Below, piece after piece: positions 11,539-23,325 of a stretch of 64,000 nucleotides of DNA. The stretch is taken from the NCBI GenBank assembly GCA_019188255.1, contig JAETXT010000005.1, forward strand, positions 1,612,001 through 1,676,000. The letters run 5' to 3'. Source of the DNA: Verticillium longisporum. Taxonomy: Eukaryota > Ascomycota > Sordariomycetes > Glomerellales > Plectosphaerellaceae. The translations under genes were made by a program, and so were the position numbers. Every line of letters starts with the position of its first letter. Within the stretch, counting starts at the first letter, position 1. Below the pieces are notes generated by a model. It was not told the origin of the DNA, made no database searches, and saw nothing but the letters and a program-made list of their open reading frames with translations.

Positions 11539-13766
11539 ATGTGGAACGACGAAGACAACAATCCCTATGGCACAAGCTTTGACCGCCGGGACAGCTTGAC
11601 CTCCTCCTCCGCGAACCCTGCCTCTCCGACTTCCCGTAAGTTCTACCTCAGTACCCTCTTTCACAGCTTGGAAGACGACAGCCCACCATGGACGAATCCG
11701 TGTACTGGGATGCTCCCGAGTATCAACCTCTGCAGGGCGACGCACATGTGGAGGAGCTTCCCTTCGTGGACGTTCCCTTGGACGACGGCCCGCCTCCTGC
11801 CTCTCCCTCTCCCTCTCCTGTCCGCGATGCTGATGAAGAATCTGACTTTCTAGACCAGCAGCGCTTTGACGCCCCGAACACCCCTTCGTCCACGAGCGAG
11901 GATGCGCCTCAACAACCCGCCTTCGACCGCAACGTTGGCAGTGACGACGAGGTCGAAGCCCCAGAGCAGGCTGCCCCTCGGCGCAAACCTGGCGGCTACG
12001 AGAGTCGGATCGAACAGATCTTGTACGAGAACCCGAGCCTGCCTATCCTGATTACAGATGCGGGAAAGAGCGCAGAGAGTGGTGGGAAGTACATCGTCTA
12101 CACCATCCGCACCGGTGTACGTCTCGTTCCTTCCCGAAAAGACGCTCCCGGCAGGCTACTGACATGCCCTAGAACCTCGAGGTCCGCCGTCGATACTCCG
12201 AGTTCGCGACCCTTCGCGATGCGCTCACCAGGCTTCATCCCACCCTCATCATCCCCCCTATCCCTGAGAAGCACAACATGGCCGACTATGCGGCAAACCC
12301 CACCAACGCGAAGCAGGATCAGCAGATAATCGACCTGCGAAAGCGCATGCTAGCCGTGTTCCTAAACCGCTGCCGCGTCATGAATGAAGTCAGAGAAGAC
12401 GGTGTCTGGTGGCGGTTCCTTGACCCTAACGCTAGCTGGGTATGTTTCTGCTTCGTGCATAGACGGGCCACTTGAATCTTGAAGCTAACATCCAGACAGA
12501 GCGAGGTCTTGAACTCACATCCCATCTCGTCCATTCCGAAGTCGGTCCTGAGGGCCCCGCCCCTGGATCCCGCCAACGCTTCTGCCGCCCACAGCTATCT
12601 CCCTGCGCCTTCGTGCTCAGCCAAACTCAAGGCTGTCGGCGGTCACACCGGCCCCTCATCGTCTTATGGACAGGGAACTCCCCATGGCCGTTTCCCGCCC
12701 GACAACAGCAACCTCACCGAGGAGCAGCTTGATCCTTACTTTAACGCATTCGAAGCTTCCAGCAAGGACCTCGAGTCACTCCTCACAGGTCCGATGGAAA
12801 AGGTCAACCGCCGAACCGTCAGCCATCTGCAGTCTCTGGCTGCCGACCTGTGCGATCTCGGCTCCCGCTTCAACGGTTTTGCCCTGTCAGAGCCGTCGGC
12901 CACGCTAGGTCCAGCCATCGAGAGAGTCGGCCAGGCTGCTGACTCTTCCTACATTGCGACAGAGGAGCTTGCGGGCTCCCTAGGAGCTAGCTTTGCAGAG
13001 CCGATGCGCGAGAGCGCGCAATTCGCCGGAGTTGTCCGGAATGTACTCAAGTACCGCCAGTTGAAGCGTATCCAGCAGGAGCAGACGAATGATGAGCTGA
13101 ACAGAAAGAAGGGTCAGCTGGAGGAGCTTGAGCGGAGCGAAGCTGAGTCGAGGCGCATCGAGCAATACCTTAACAGCAGTCAGGTGCACACGCCTTCGCC
13201 TAAGCGATCGACCAGTCTTAGAGAGACGGGCACTTCGCCACAGTACTCAAGGGAGACCGAGGATACAGCTTCGATTGATTCCGACTTCCCTCCGACACAC
13301 GGCGAACCGGCTCCTTCGGCAAGTCAAGGTATCCCGCAGAGAAGCAACTCGAGCCCCGGCCATAGAAAGGTACAGAGCAACAACTCGATCACCAACAAGA
13401 TCTTTGGTCCCATCCGCCACGCCATCCAGGGTGTTGCGGACGTCGATCCCGAGAGAACCCGTCGCGACCTTATCGGTAAGACACGGGAGAGCATTGAGCA
13501 GTTGCAGCAGGCACAGGTTGCGTCCGAGCACGACGTGCAGGATGCCAGTCTCAGCATCCTGACGGACCTCAAAAGGTTCCAGGCGGACAAGGAAGAAGAT
13601 CTTCGCCGCTACATGGTAAGATTCCGGGCTCACGTGTTTTGTCTATTCCATATACTGACGAATTTTCCAGCTGGCGTACGCGAAGAGCCAGATTGAATGG
13701 GCGAAGAAGAACCAGGAGACCTGGAAGGAGGCCAAGGCCGAGATCGACAAGATCGACGAAAGTTGA
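11539..13766 (+). CDS. snx41: Sorting nexin Snx41 (PX-BAR protein)
   Basis: Exons 11539-11635, 11854-12116, 12173-12439, 12500-13615 and 13671-13766; 612 residues. It starts MWNDEDNNPYG, which is characteristic of fungal Snx41. The PX domain (about 85-210) contains YESRIEQILYENP, NLEVRRRYSEFATLRDAL and PTLIIPPIPEKH and binds PI3P on endosomes. A BAR-like helical region follows and ends LAYAKSQIEWAKKNQETWKE. Snx41 pairs with Snx4/Atg20-type nexins in endosome-to-Golgi recycling and selective autophagy; in rice blast the homolog is needed for pathogenicity. Intron 1 (218 nt) is the only long one. Acceptor 11853 is the one that restores phase and joins ...NPASPTS to HQQRFDAPNTP. The intron is itself open in the exon 2 frame from an ATG at 11688, so an alternative N-terminus is possible. 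Confidence 0.92.
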
Positions 13767-14321
13767 GCGTTTTCACGAGCAATTGTACATGCGCGTTTTT
13801 GATTTTGAGGATGGAAAAAAAGTCCAGAGGCCCGTTGGGTTGCAACACTCAACATCAGGGGGTGAAGGCCTTGTTTCTTGCCAGTTTGGCTTCTGATTCT
13901 CCACCCATTGCATCGAGAGGTTTTGCGGAATTGCGGCGTATGAATAATGCGGTCGTGATCGAGGCAGCGGCGACTGCGAGCGATCCGGCCTTAGATAAAG
14001 TCCCTATAGTGAACGATTGTCTCCATTGAAGGCGAACAGTCAGAGAGCCAATTCACATTCATAAGATGACCAGTTGCCAGGGATTCCGCATCCAAGCAAA
14101 AGCGAGAGACAACCCATCACCCTTGGTTCGCTTCCTCGCCATTGCATTAGGCGGTCATAGCTACAGGATGAACATAATGAGCAAATGATATCGGGTGATG
14201 CATGGCCCGAAGCCCATCTTATATCCCCGCTCCTACGCCTCCACAGAAAACTTGACGCCCGTCGCACTGGCGGCGAACATCTGGAAGATCTGGCCCCTGG
14301 CCCTAAAAGCTTCTCCGTGAG
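13767..14321. other. Convergent 3' region between snx41 and the MFS gene
   Basis: About 550 bases between two convergent stop codons. Nothing beyond expected 3' UTRs was seen. Confidence 0.4.
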
Positions 14322-15745
14322 TCACGGTTCGTCTGCTTTCGCGCGAATAGCCCAGCCGCCATGCCATCCAACCCAGCCCTTCTCCCAAGGTCCTCGCATG
14401 AACAGAACGACCATTGCCAAACCCATGAGGCCAATAGTGGCACCTCCTACCCAAGTCCAGCCGCCATCAGCATAAAGCTTGTTTCCAATAGCCGCTCCTG
14501 ACATCTGCCCGAGGAACCCACAGACCACGAACGCTGAATTCACGCGGTTCATTGCTGTCGAGTCAATACCAAAGGCGGCGACCCTGTTGGCTGTCTGCGA
14601 AGTCTGGGTTCCCATGTCGATGGCGATGGCCTCAATAATCGGACCGGCGACTGTCAGGTTGCCGGTGAAAGTGCTGATGATGACGCCCACCAACGCAAAG
14701 GTCTCGCCCACAAAGGCAGAGAACCACGGTACGAACTTGTCCATGAAAATTCGGCCATAGAACGGCCCCAGAACTATGGCGATGATACCAATAAGCCCAA
14801 ACAGACCAATCTGAAGGGAATTATACTCATACGGCGGAGACGCCAGGTGAAAGGTCAGGGTCGTCCAGAATGCAGAAAAGACGGCACTGACGCAGTAGGA
14901 CTGAATGCACACCTGGAGCAACAGGGGCTCAGTAAACGTCATGTGAACCGTACTATAGAGCATGTGGAAGTACGTCTTGCCCTCGGGGGCCCTGGATGGA
15001 TAGTCTGGCATGAGGAAGTACAGAAGCGCCAGGAGGAGATATTGGAGGCCGAGCGCGACCCAGTATATGGTTCTCCAGTGGCCGTAGTTGGCCGAGACTC
15101 CGGAGAGCAACCTGCCCAGTAGGGACCCGAGCAGAATACCGGAGACGCCGATTTGCACCGCACTCGCACGCCTGTTTGGGGGGACTTGACCGCCGATGAT
15201 AGGAATTGCAAGCTGCGGAGTGACTGTGGTTATACCGCAAATCATACTGAGCGCCTGGAAGACTGGGAACGAGGAGGTCACGCAGAGGCCAATCCACTAG
15301 AGCAAGAATCAGCCCTTGGACCGGATACTTCTTGCGCTGGCGATCAACATTACCACAGTAGCCGTTACACCAACCATGACTAGGATTAGGGGACGCGGCC
15401 GAAGCCAGTCTCCGATCGGACAGATAAAGAATAGGCCAACAGCATAGCCTGCTTGCATCAGGCTGGCCACCGTCGACGCCTTTTCAAAACTGACATTGAA
15501 GTCTTCCGCGATCTTGTCCAGAACAGGCTGGTTGTAGTATAGGTTGGCCACGGTGAACAAGGCGGCCTGTGTCTCGTCAGTCACAGCGCGACAAATGGCC
15601 CGGAGTCGACAAAACTTGCCACAGAGAACAGCAAGTTCAGCCAAATGGTGAACGGTGGGACACGCTCGGGATCATAGCGGCAATTGGGAGGCGTCCACTG
15701 CAAGAGCGTCACAGCTTTGGACCGAGTTCGTGAGGCTAGTTGCAT
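14322..15745 (-). CDS. Major facilitator superfamily transporter
   Basis: Three exons on the minus strand: 15745-15620, 15566-15354 and 15296-14322; 437 residues. The N-terminus has the WTPPNCRYDPE motif seen in one fungal MFS group. It is followed by helices carrying FTVANLYYNQPVLDKIAEDF, SLMQAGYAVGLFFICPIGD (the loop 2-3 signature in the form GDWLRPR) and TATVWIGLCVTSSFPVFQ. About twelve hydrophobic segments can be counted. The fold is a secondary transporter of the plasma membrane or vacuole; the substrate cannot be inferred. The first intron appears to use a GC donor (GCAAGT, 15619-15614), because that keeps the conserved spacing NLLFSVAALFTVANLYY. A GT donor three bases earlier would drop one residue. 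The start at 15745 is the first ATG in frame before the WTPP motif. Confidence 0.85.
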
Positions 15746-16355
15746 TGCTCCTCGCCTCGAACGCCGCGAAGGTTCAGCACCTGGTAAGCTTGACGATGGG
15801 GCGGGGTGTGATCAGGTCTCCGCGTCAAGGGTATCGACAGCCTGGTCAGTCGTGGTCACAAGATGAAACCAGCCCACACAGCCTGCCCTCCGTCCTAATT
15901 ATCAGGTGTCGCCTCAGAAATAGAGAGGCCTCGATTGTGGTCGCGCGATGCACCATCGCTCCGCAGTGATGGGGTGGGAGTGGTGGCCATTGGTGTGAAG
16001 GGTGGCCAGCCTGCATATGCAACCTGCCAACAAGCGCTTTGCTCAGCAGGGATATTGTGATGGTGCATTGCATTATTTCGCGCCAACAGGTAAGTCCACG
16101 ATGGCAAGTGCTACGCTTGCTCGTTCCCTCCGAGCAACGATGCCTGTGTCTCTGGCTTCTCTTCTGCCTGTTTCATTGCTCTCATGTCTTCTTTCAAGCA
16201 AGCTTCAAGCTTCATTGCGCCACTTTCGGTTGTTCTCTGCCATTTCTGGACCGAGTACCAGATAATCATCTCTCGAAACTGCGGAAATTGCCCACTTGTC
16301 TCTTCTAAGCAAGTCTTCTCCACAGTCGGCCGGTGTTGCCGGCTTGAGATCCGGA
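15746..16355. other. Divergent region between the MFS and HET-domain genes
   Basis: About 610 bases between two divergently transcribed genes, presumably holding both promoters. No recognisable element was seen. Confidence 0.4.
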
Positions 16356-18257
16356 ATGCCTAGTGCCTCAGCACCGATGGCGCCGGCGCTCACCGAAGCC
16401 CCAGGGATTCGAGGTATTCCGGACATCTACGAGCATCATCCATTGCCGAACAAGTTCCATACGCGTATGGTGATACTGCATCCAGGCACCGGTCAAGATG
16501 AACTATCATGTCATCTGGTAGTAGCAAGGCCATCGCCAAAAACGCAGAAATACATCGCTCTATCCTATGTATGGGGCAACCCACGAAAAGTCGTCAAAAT
16601 GTCCTGCGATGGACAGCCCATTAGCATCACTGCCAATCTAGCCGACGCTCTTCTTGCTCTGCGCCATCCCCAGCACTCGCAACGCATATGGGCAGACGCC
16701 ATCTCCATCAATCAGGCTGATGAGGCTGAAAAGTCTCAACAAGTCAAGCGAATGGGAGTCGTATACAGTACAGCGGAGCATGTCGTCATCTGGGTCGGCC
16801 ATGATGTCGATCTCATTGCTGAGGATTGTTTTGCTGTCATCAGAGATACGAATCACTATCTCGGCGGAGAGCTTACAAGGTGTGGGGATACGACAGATAT
16901 CCCAACGCTCGTACGGCCCTACCCTATCATCAGCGACCGCAAAAGATGGGACAAAGTACGCCAGCTGCTGGCTCAGCCATGGTTCCGGCGGGTCTGGGTT
17001 ATTCAGGAAGCGGGCCTTGCTCGCAGCTGCAACATGCGTTGGGGAGAGCACGAGATTGAGTTTGCGCACGTCGTAGAACTGGCGCTGTGGCACGTCCTAC
17101 GTGAAGACTTCGCGGAGGTTGCTGGGCCTTTGAATGCCCTTCGACTCACCGACGTTTTCAGGGACATACATCTGAACTACGAAAATAAGGAGACGTGGAG
17201 GACGAGCCTGCCTCTGCTCAGAGCCGAGGTAGGCCTATGCAGCAACAAGACTCAGATCTTCCTAGACATCCTCCTTGCCGCCAGCGGCTTGTTGGCGTCT
17301 GACCCGCGCGACTACATATTTGCGTTTCTTAGCAACTCCCACGCGCTGTATCCAGAAGGAAAACTACTCTTGGATCCCGACTATAGCAAGGATTTGAGTG
17401 ACATCTTCTACGAGACGGCGTGTGCTGTTTTGAGGCACCCAAAAGAGGCACCCTTCTTGCTGTCTCGTGTCAAGCACCTCTCCGAAGAGAGTTTGACGGA
17501 CCTCAAGTTTCCTTCATGGCTTCCGCGCTGGGACAAAGTCATCGACTACACCATCTCGCGACCCAAATTCTGGTACAGCGCGGGGGGCTTGGAGGACTTC
17601 GCACCAGTCGTCCACCTCGACAGGTCTCTATCTACACGCGGCGTGATATTTGACAAAATTGTTTACACGTCGCAGAATATCACACGGAACAATGTTTCGA
17701 AGGACCCTGCTGATTGGGATGAGGAATTCCGTACAGCTCGCAAGCCATTCATCGATGTCCTCTGGGAAGAGACTCTTGTGGCAGCAAAACCAGTCAGTAT
17801 AAGTGCATTCGAGAGCGACTTTGCCTGGACCATTGTGCGAGGATACCCAGCGACGCCAGGCAAAATAAGCGAGGCGCAACAAATGGACGAGCTCGCCGCC
17901 TACCGCCATCTTGTCCGACAGGCATGTGGCTCTGATGCGCTCAAAGAAGACAACTTTGAAGTCGGCCCAGGCGATGCGCGGTTCCCCAGGAACTTTCTCC
18001 ACCGCTTGAATTACTGCGACAAACTGCGTGTCGCCCTCACGGAGTCTGGTCGCCTTGGCTTGGTTCCTCATGTTTCCCATCCTGATGACATTTGTTGCAT
18101 TATGCCTGGCGTCCCGGTACCCATGATATTACGACCTCGGAAGGATGGCATGTTCACCTTTGTCGGAGAATCATATGTACAAGGGGCTATGGCTGGCGAG
18201 GTTCTGCAGGATGTTGCTCGCGGGAAGCTCCGCATGGAGACAATCACGCTGTTGTGA
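16356..18257 (+). CDS. HET-domain protein (heterokaryon incompatibility family)
   Basis: An intronless frame of 633 residues from ATG 16356; codons before it open only with TTG. The HET domain (PF06985) begins near residue 60 with YIALSYVWGNPRK and continues with ANLADALLALRH, RIWADAISINQADEAEKSQQ and GVVYSTAEHVVIWVG, all in family order. The C-terminal part includes GRLGLVPHVSHPDDICCIMP, the common tail motif of these proteins. HET-domain proteins trigger programmed cell death when incompatible fungal cells fuse. Most genomes carry dozens, few with a known partner. The domain is complete, with no NACHT, WD40 or ankyrin repeats, so this is a stand-alone HET protein. A flanking STAND or lipase partner is not seen. 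Confidence 0.92.
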   Translation: MPSASAPMAPALTEAPGIRGIPDIYEHHPLPNKFHTRMVILHPGTGQDELSCHLVVARPSPKTQKYIALSYVWGNPRKVVKMSCDGQPISITANLADALLALRHPQHSQRIWADAISINQADEAEKSQQVKRMGVVYSTAEHVVIWVGHDVDLIAEDCFAVIRDTNHYLGGELTRCGDTTDIPTLVRPYPIISDRKRWDKVRQLLAQPWFRRVWVIQEAGLARSCNMRWGEHEIEFAHVVELALWHVLREDFAEVAGPLNALRLTDVFRDIHLNYENKETWRTSLPLLRAEVGLCSNKTQIFLDILLAASGLLASDPRDYIFAFLSNSHALYPEGKLLLDPDYSKDLSDIFYETACAVLRHPKEAPFLLSRVKHLSEESLTDLKFPSWLPRWDKVIDYTISRPKFWYSAGGLEDFAPVVHLDRSLSTRGVIFDKIVYTSQNITRNNVSKDPADWDEEFRTARKPFIDVLWEETLVAAKPVSISAFESDFAWTIVRGYPATPGKISEAQQMDELAAYRHLVRQACGSDALKEDNFEVGPGDARFPRNFLHRLNYCDKLRVALTESGRLGLVPHVSHPDDICCIMPGVPVPMILRPRKDGMFTFVGESYVQGAMAGEVLQDVARGKLRMETITLL

Positions 18258-18909
18258 TATTACGGCGCCGTTCGATTTCCGCAAAGATTTTGGATGTTTT
18301 GTGCTTTTCGAACAGGATACCCATTTTGAGAGACAACGATGAATGAAACAGAGCAGTGGATATAATCACAACATATATAAGGAGAAAGGGCTCGTATTCC
18401 GGAAAAGTGCACCATTCGTTCTATCCTGAGTTATCTGTGAAGCTGTATGGTGGGAATGCGAAGGCGACAGCTTCATGAAAGCGGATGGGTAGCGCTGGGG
18501 AGTGGCGTCCCAGCTGAACAGCTAATACCTCGGCAAGCGATGTCAATCAATTTCAATGGCTTGATTCTCCTTGCTTTCGCATCTGCAAGGCAGTTAGCCT
18601 CGTTCGACGGAAAATTATCGTCATGGACTCCGGGGGATGTTTGGCCGAGCAGTACAGCTCCGTTTCCAATACCCCGCAAACCCCGAGGAGTTGTGCAATA
18701 GACCATCTGGGTTCCCCGCAACATCTTCAACCGGGTCGGCTACCCAGGCAGAACGACAAGCTAGAGCACGATGAGGCTTTCGGCCGGACAAAAGGCTTAT
18801 GCATGGGAATTCGATAGCAGATTCGCGATGTCTATAAAACTCCGTCCCGTCGAAATGACGAACCGCTGGTTGATTCTCCATTGGTGCTGAAGCACATCGC
18901 CCGCCCGTC
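18258..18909. other. Intergenic region between the HET-domain and carboxylesterase genes
   Basis: About 650 bases, presumably the terminator of the HET gene and the promoter of the esterase. A TATAAAA-like sequence lies at about 18832, some 75 bases before the esterase ATG. Confidence 0.4.
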
Positions 18910-20693
18910 ATGCAGCCTTCATTTTCTTATGCTTTTGCGGCCCTGCTAGGAACACTGCAATGCGTCCTTGGTCAGAACATCCATGCGTCGCCGCATCTTC
19001 TAGCTGAGCTTGACTATGGCACTTTTCAGGGTGCATACTCGAAAGAGTTCAACATCTCGTACTGGCAAAGGGTACCCTTTGCCGCACCTCCTATAGGCGT
19101 CAACCGTTTCCGCGGTCCCCAACCCCCCGTTCCTGTCACGGAGAGGCCTTATAATTCAAGCCAGTTCTTCGACATGTGCCCTCAAAGGACAGTATGTATG
19201 CATAGAGCATAGAAGAACCATATCAAGGCTCTCGTGACTGACCGTACCACAGGTCAATGGATCAGAAGACTGCCTATACCTGGGGCTCTACTCTCGGCCC
19301 TGGACCGAGGACCAACCGCTTAAGCCGGTAATTGTCACCTTCTATGGTGGCGGGTTCGCTCAGGGTTCTGGGTATTTCACACTTCCACCAACGGGATTTC
19401 CCTACAACACCAAAGTGCCGCCGCCGTCCGACATGATCTTCGCCTATCCCACACTGAATGTCTCTTCTGCGTCCGACATGGTCATCGTCTATCCCAATTA
19501 CCGCACCAATGCTTTTGGCTTCCTGCCAGGAAAGCTAATCGATGAAGACCCCTTCTGCGATCTGAACCCTGGCCTCCTGGACCAGGAAGCGGCTCTCAAG
19601 TGGACAAAGGCGAACATCGCCAAATTTGGTGGCAATCCTGACGATATCACCATTTGGGGCCAATCTGCAGGCGGTGGTAGCGTGCTGGCGCAGACAATCG
19701 GACGCAGCGGCAAGAAGAACCTCTTTCGCAGGGCTATGGCTAATAGCCCATTTTGGCCAAAGGTGTATCAATACGATAGCCCCGAGGCCGAAACACTGTA
19801 CGATGAGCTAGTCAACAGAACAGGTTGCGCAGGTCCAGACAGCCTGTCTTGCCTGAAGGGACTTGAAGTACAAACAATCCGAGACGCGAGCCTGAAAATC
19901 TCCGGACTTCTCAAGTACACGACGTCCTACTTCAACTGGGCACCTGTTATCGACGGCAAGTTCCTGACCGAGTCTCTCACGGAAGCTACGTCTTCCATCA
20001 AGGTTGAGAGGGCATTTGCGATGCATAACACGCATGAGGGCGAGAGCTTTATTCCACCCAGCCTCCAAGGCGCGGCGAACGCAACAGCCTTCGACAAGTG
20101 GCTCCGCGGGTTTCTGCCCAATTTTAGCGAATGCGAAATCGCTGCCGTAAAGAAACACTACCCAGCAGAAGGGACTACAGAAACCATTAACTACAACAGC
20201 ACCTGGGTGCGTGCCGGCCTAGTATATAGAGACAACGTCCTGTCATGCCCCGCCTACTGGTTCACGAATGCAGCGTCGCAGGGCTACCTAGGCGAATATT
20301 CCCTGACGCCATCGCTGCATGCGAGTGACACATTCTGGGTGCGTCGTCTCTAAGTTGTGGCCACAGGCTATACTGACACAAGGTAGTGGAACCGGATCAA
20401 TGCCACGCAGCTTCGAAAGCCTTCCTACTACAGAGGCTATGCTGGTTAGTCAGAGTGGGGATCGGGTTGTAGAGCTCAGAACTAATTGTGAAATAGGCGC
20501 CATCGCATCCTTCCTGATGAAGGGCGATCCCAATGAGCTGAAGCTCACGCCGGAGGACGTGGCCGGCGTACCGATCGTTCAAGATGGGAGTGAATGGGTC
20601 ATCAACGAGAACGGCTTTGATACAGCTGAAGCGAAGCGCCTCGCGAGCCGTTGTGCCTTCTGGCGAAAGACATCGACTAGAGTCCCTGTGTGA
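18910..20693 (+). CDS. Secreted type-B carboxylesterase/lipase
   Basis: Exons 18910-19191, 19253-20338, 20387-20444 and 20497-20693; 540 residues. An N-terminal signal peptide of about 20 residues (AFAALLGTLQCVLG) predicts secretion. Family motifs include YWQRVPFAAPPIGVNRFRGP, the SEDCLYL block, an oxyanion-hole FYGGGF, and the nucleophile elbow GQSAGGGS in FGGNPDDITIWGQSAGGGS. The acidic partner is likely in HNTHEGESF and the His in PSLHASD, completing an alpha/beta-hydrolase triad. Several NxS/T sites suggest N-glycosylation. It hydrolyses carboxylic esters, but the natural substrate is unknown. The last two introns are short (48 and 52 nt). The WG-rich junction ending exon 2 (FW|WN) is the least certain splice. 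Confidence 0.88.
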
Positions 20694-21438
20694 GGACAGA
20701 CCGAGCGATGACAGGCTTTGGTTGTGACACTCACGTCTCAAGAGAGTCATTCGTACTGTCCACCTTGCCAAACAGAGTCGCAGTACTCGGCGGCACCTTG
20801 AAGCATATCAGGTCGATCGCGGCAGCTCCGTCTTGTCGCGGAACTCCGTGCACGAAAAGGGTATGAGAAATGAACTAACGTTTGGGAAGTGAACGAAGTC
20901 GAGCAAAAGAGCATACATATCGAAACAGATCCATGAAGCTACCTTTGTGCTCTGGTCTGGTGTTTCCGCAATTGACGGTCAACGCCAAACCGCTACCCAG
21001 TAGATTTGATCGCGTGGTGACAATCGGTTCGAGCCACACCAAGTCGTTCCATAAATATGACAGCGCTTCAAATCACCAACTGCTTCCCACTTTCAGAAAG
21101 TGCCAGCGCCTAATCGTTGCTCCGCGTCGCACCGGGTCTTATTGGGTGGTTCTTGGAAGGTCTGAAGATGGGGTCGGCGCCTACGGGGACCTTGAGCGGC
21201 TGGCTGTCACGCCCTCACTTAGCCGCAGCCAAGAGTGTCTAAACTCTCATATGGAACACGAAGACGTGGAATCAGACATGTTCAGATTATGTAGAGGTGC
21301 CCTTTGATTCTTTAAAAAGCTCGCAATCTCATCTGAGGTTTGATTTCCGGTCTCATCGACGCTATTACCCCTAAATCACAGGCCTCGCATCCCTCGCAAC
21401 TTAATTCGGTATCGCTGTCTACAATAGTTTCCAGCAAG
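20694..21438. other. Intergenic region between the esterase and ketosamine-kinase genes
   Basis: About 745 bases. An ORF at 20882-21307 has no recognisable domain and I do not support it as a gene. Confidence 0.4.
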
Positions 21439-22715
21439 ATGAGTCGCCGCCACGAGCAGAATGCCTTCGAATTTGGGCACGGAAACACCAAAATAGATCC
21501 CGCCGTATCGGAGAGCAAGTCTCGGCCAGCCTAATTGTGAATGAGGGCACGACCAGAGCTGACTATATACTGCTAGGGCTCCCACCCGGTTGCCAGGTAA
21601 CCTTGACCAAAGAACACGGCGTCAGCTTCTGGGGAAAATCCGGCCGGATAGACGTCGCCATGCCGGATAGATCTCGCCGTTCTTTTTTCCTCAAGGTTCT
21701 CTCCGACAAACAGGCCAGGGGCATGGTCTACAGCGAGTTCGAGTCTATGAAAACACTGTACAGCATCGACCCTCAATTCGTTCCGCGCCCCATCGCCTGT
21801 GGCAATTACAAGAGTGACCCGAATAAGTATTACTATCTTTGTAGCTTCCACGACATGACAGAGGAGATCAAGGACCGAAATCAATTTGTCTCCAAGCTTG
21901 CAAATATTCATACCAAACACACGTCGCCCAACGGCAAGTTCGGGTTCCACATGACTACGTTCGCCGGCAATCTACCCCAGTACTCGGCGTGGGAGAGCAG
22001 CTGGGAAGGGTTTTTTGCTAAGAGCATGCGCCAAGCTCTCGATCTAGAGAATCAGAGGCAAGGCTCTAGCCAAGAGCTCGACGCTCTTTCGGTGAGGCTC
22101 TTTGCCAAGGTCATCCCACGACTATTGCGACCACTTGAGAGCGGGGGACGGAAGTTGAAGCCAGCACTTGTTCACGGAGATCTTTGGCACGCGAACGCGG
22201 GTTGGGAAGTTGCTGCGGGCAGGCCCCTCATTTTTGATGCTTGCTGCTTGTATGCGCATCATGAATGTGAGTTGAGCATTTCATCTCGAGCGCGTTTTCT
22301 GCTGAGAGTTTCATGTAACTGACGTTATCAACTTCTGCCATTGCGAAGACGAGCTCGGTCAGTGGAAAGCAGTCAACAATAAATTTGGGAAATCGTATAT
22401 CGAGGCATACATTAAACATGCCGAGGTCTCGGAGCCGAAAAAAGACTTCGAAGATCGCCTAACCCTCTACAGATTGTGAGTCTCTGTGGGCCTAACCTTC
22501 CTGTCTCGCTCAATTAACTGACCATAATCCAGGCGTTTTGATACACACGTGTCGGCACTCTTCGGAGGCAAGGAGTTCAAAGGCCACAAACGTTTCCGGG
22601 AGCAGTATGTCGTCTTTATCGAGGCCCCTCTGTCCCTCTCCCAAATGCCATTAGCTGACATGTAGAAAGAGTGATAGAGGTTATGAGAGGGTTGGTAACC
22701 AAGTTTGCTTCCTAG
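21439..22715 (+). CDS. Fructosamine/ketosamine-3-kinase-like protein
   Basis: Secure exons: about 21546/21557-22266, 22349-22475, 22533-22604 and 22670-22715. The protein shows a kinase-like fold: FFLKV (ATP Lys), a PRPIACGNY strand, the catalytic loop HGDLWHANAG and LIFDACCLYAHHEYELGQW, all matching the fructosamine-kinase family (PF03881). The C-terminus REQVIEVMRGLVTKFAS fits homologs and fixes the last acceptor at 22669. The family phosphorylates sugar-lysine adducts so that they fall off proteins. The main frame has no ATG (its first start-like codon, 21537, is GTG), so a 5' exon is needed. ATG 21439 leads into KIDPAVSE, the expected N-terminal motif, but the joining intron would be only about 38-41 nt, so the exact junction, and the possibility of an indel, remain open. 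Confidence 0.8.
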
Positions 22716-23325
22716 AAGGTATCATGATCAAATCCAGGGCTATAATACCGCGCCCTCTCCATATCTTTGCACGCCCACAGAGTCACATGGACCCACGATG
22801 GTTTGTCTGAATGTCCGGATGGTCATGTATCACCTCCAGCACATGAGGAACGCCGCGGTGCAGAATGTTCAAGCTGTACGGCACCGGGAATGCCTCTCCC
22901 ACAGTAGTTCAGGAGGATGGCTGGCAGCGGAAGTTGAATACGCAATATACCAAAAGGAGGCACCTGAGAACCAAGACTCTCAGGCTAAGGTTGATGAAGC
23001 GCAATCTGAGATATCACCTCGGCTCCAAGGCTCAGCGGCCGATAAGTATTGAATCGCACAATCCGACTCTTCCGAACAGCCGCCGAATGAAAATTCAATG
23101 ACTCTCAAATCCTTGTATGTAGGAGATCTTTGGGCTGTAGCGCGTGTTGGAGATGTTAGGTTTAGGAAGTGATAGTTCGGTTTGTCCTCGCCCTCCCCAC
23201 TTTGCCTAACCTTACTCAACAACCTTGTCTTATCGATAAGACAGACGCGCATCTGTCTTCGTCCCTCGTCGCGACAGCAGTTACTTTTCCCTCCTTTGTG
23301 TCACATAGTTGTCGCACTGAACAAC
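22716..23325. other. Intergenic region upstream of the capping-enzyme gene
   Basis: About 610 bases without a supported gene. The final 150 bases are C/T-rich, as expected for a promoter and leader. Confidence 0.4.

Noticed and set aside
11636..11700. Apparent frame conflict between snx41 exon 1 and the next ORF
   Set aside because: Using the acceptor at 11853 instead of nearer AG sites restores phase and the expected residues.
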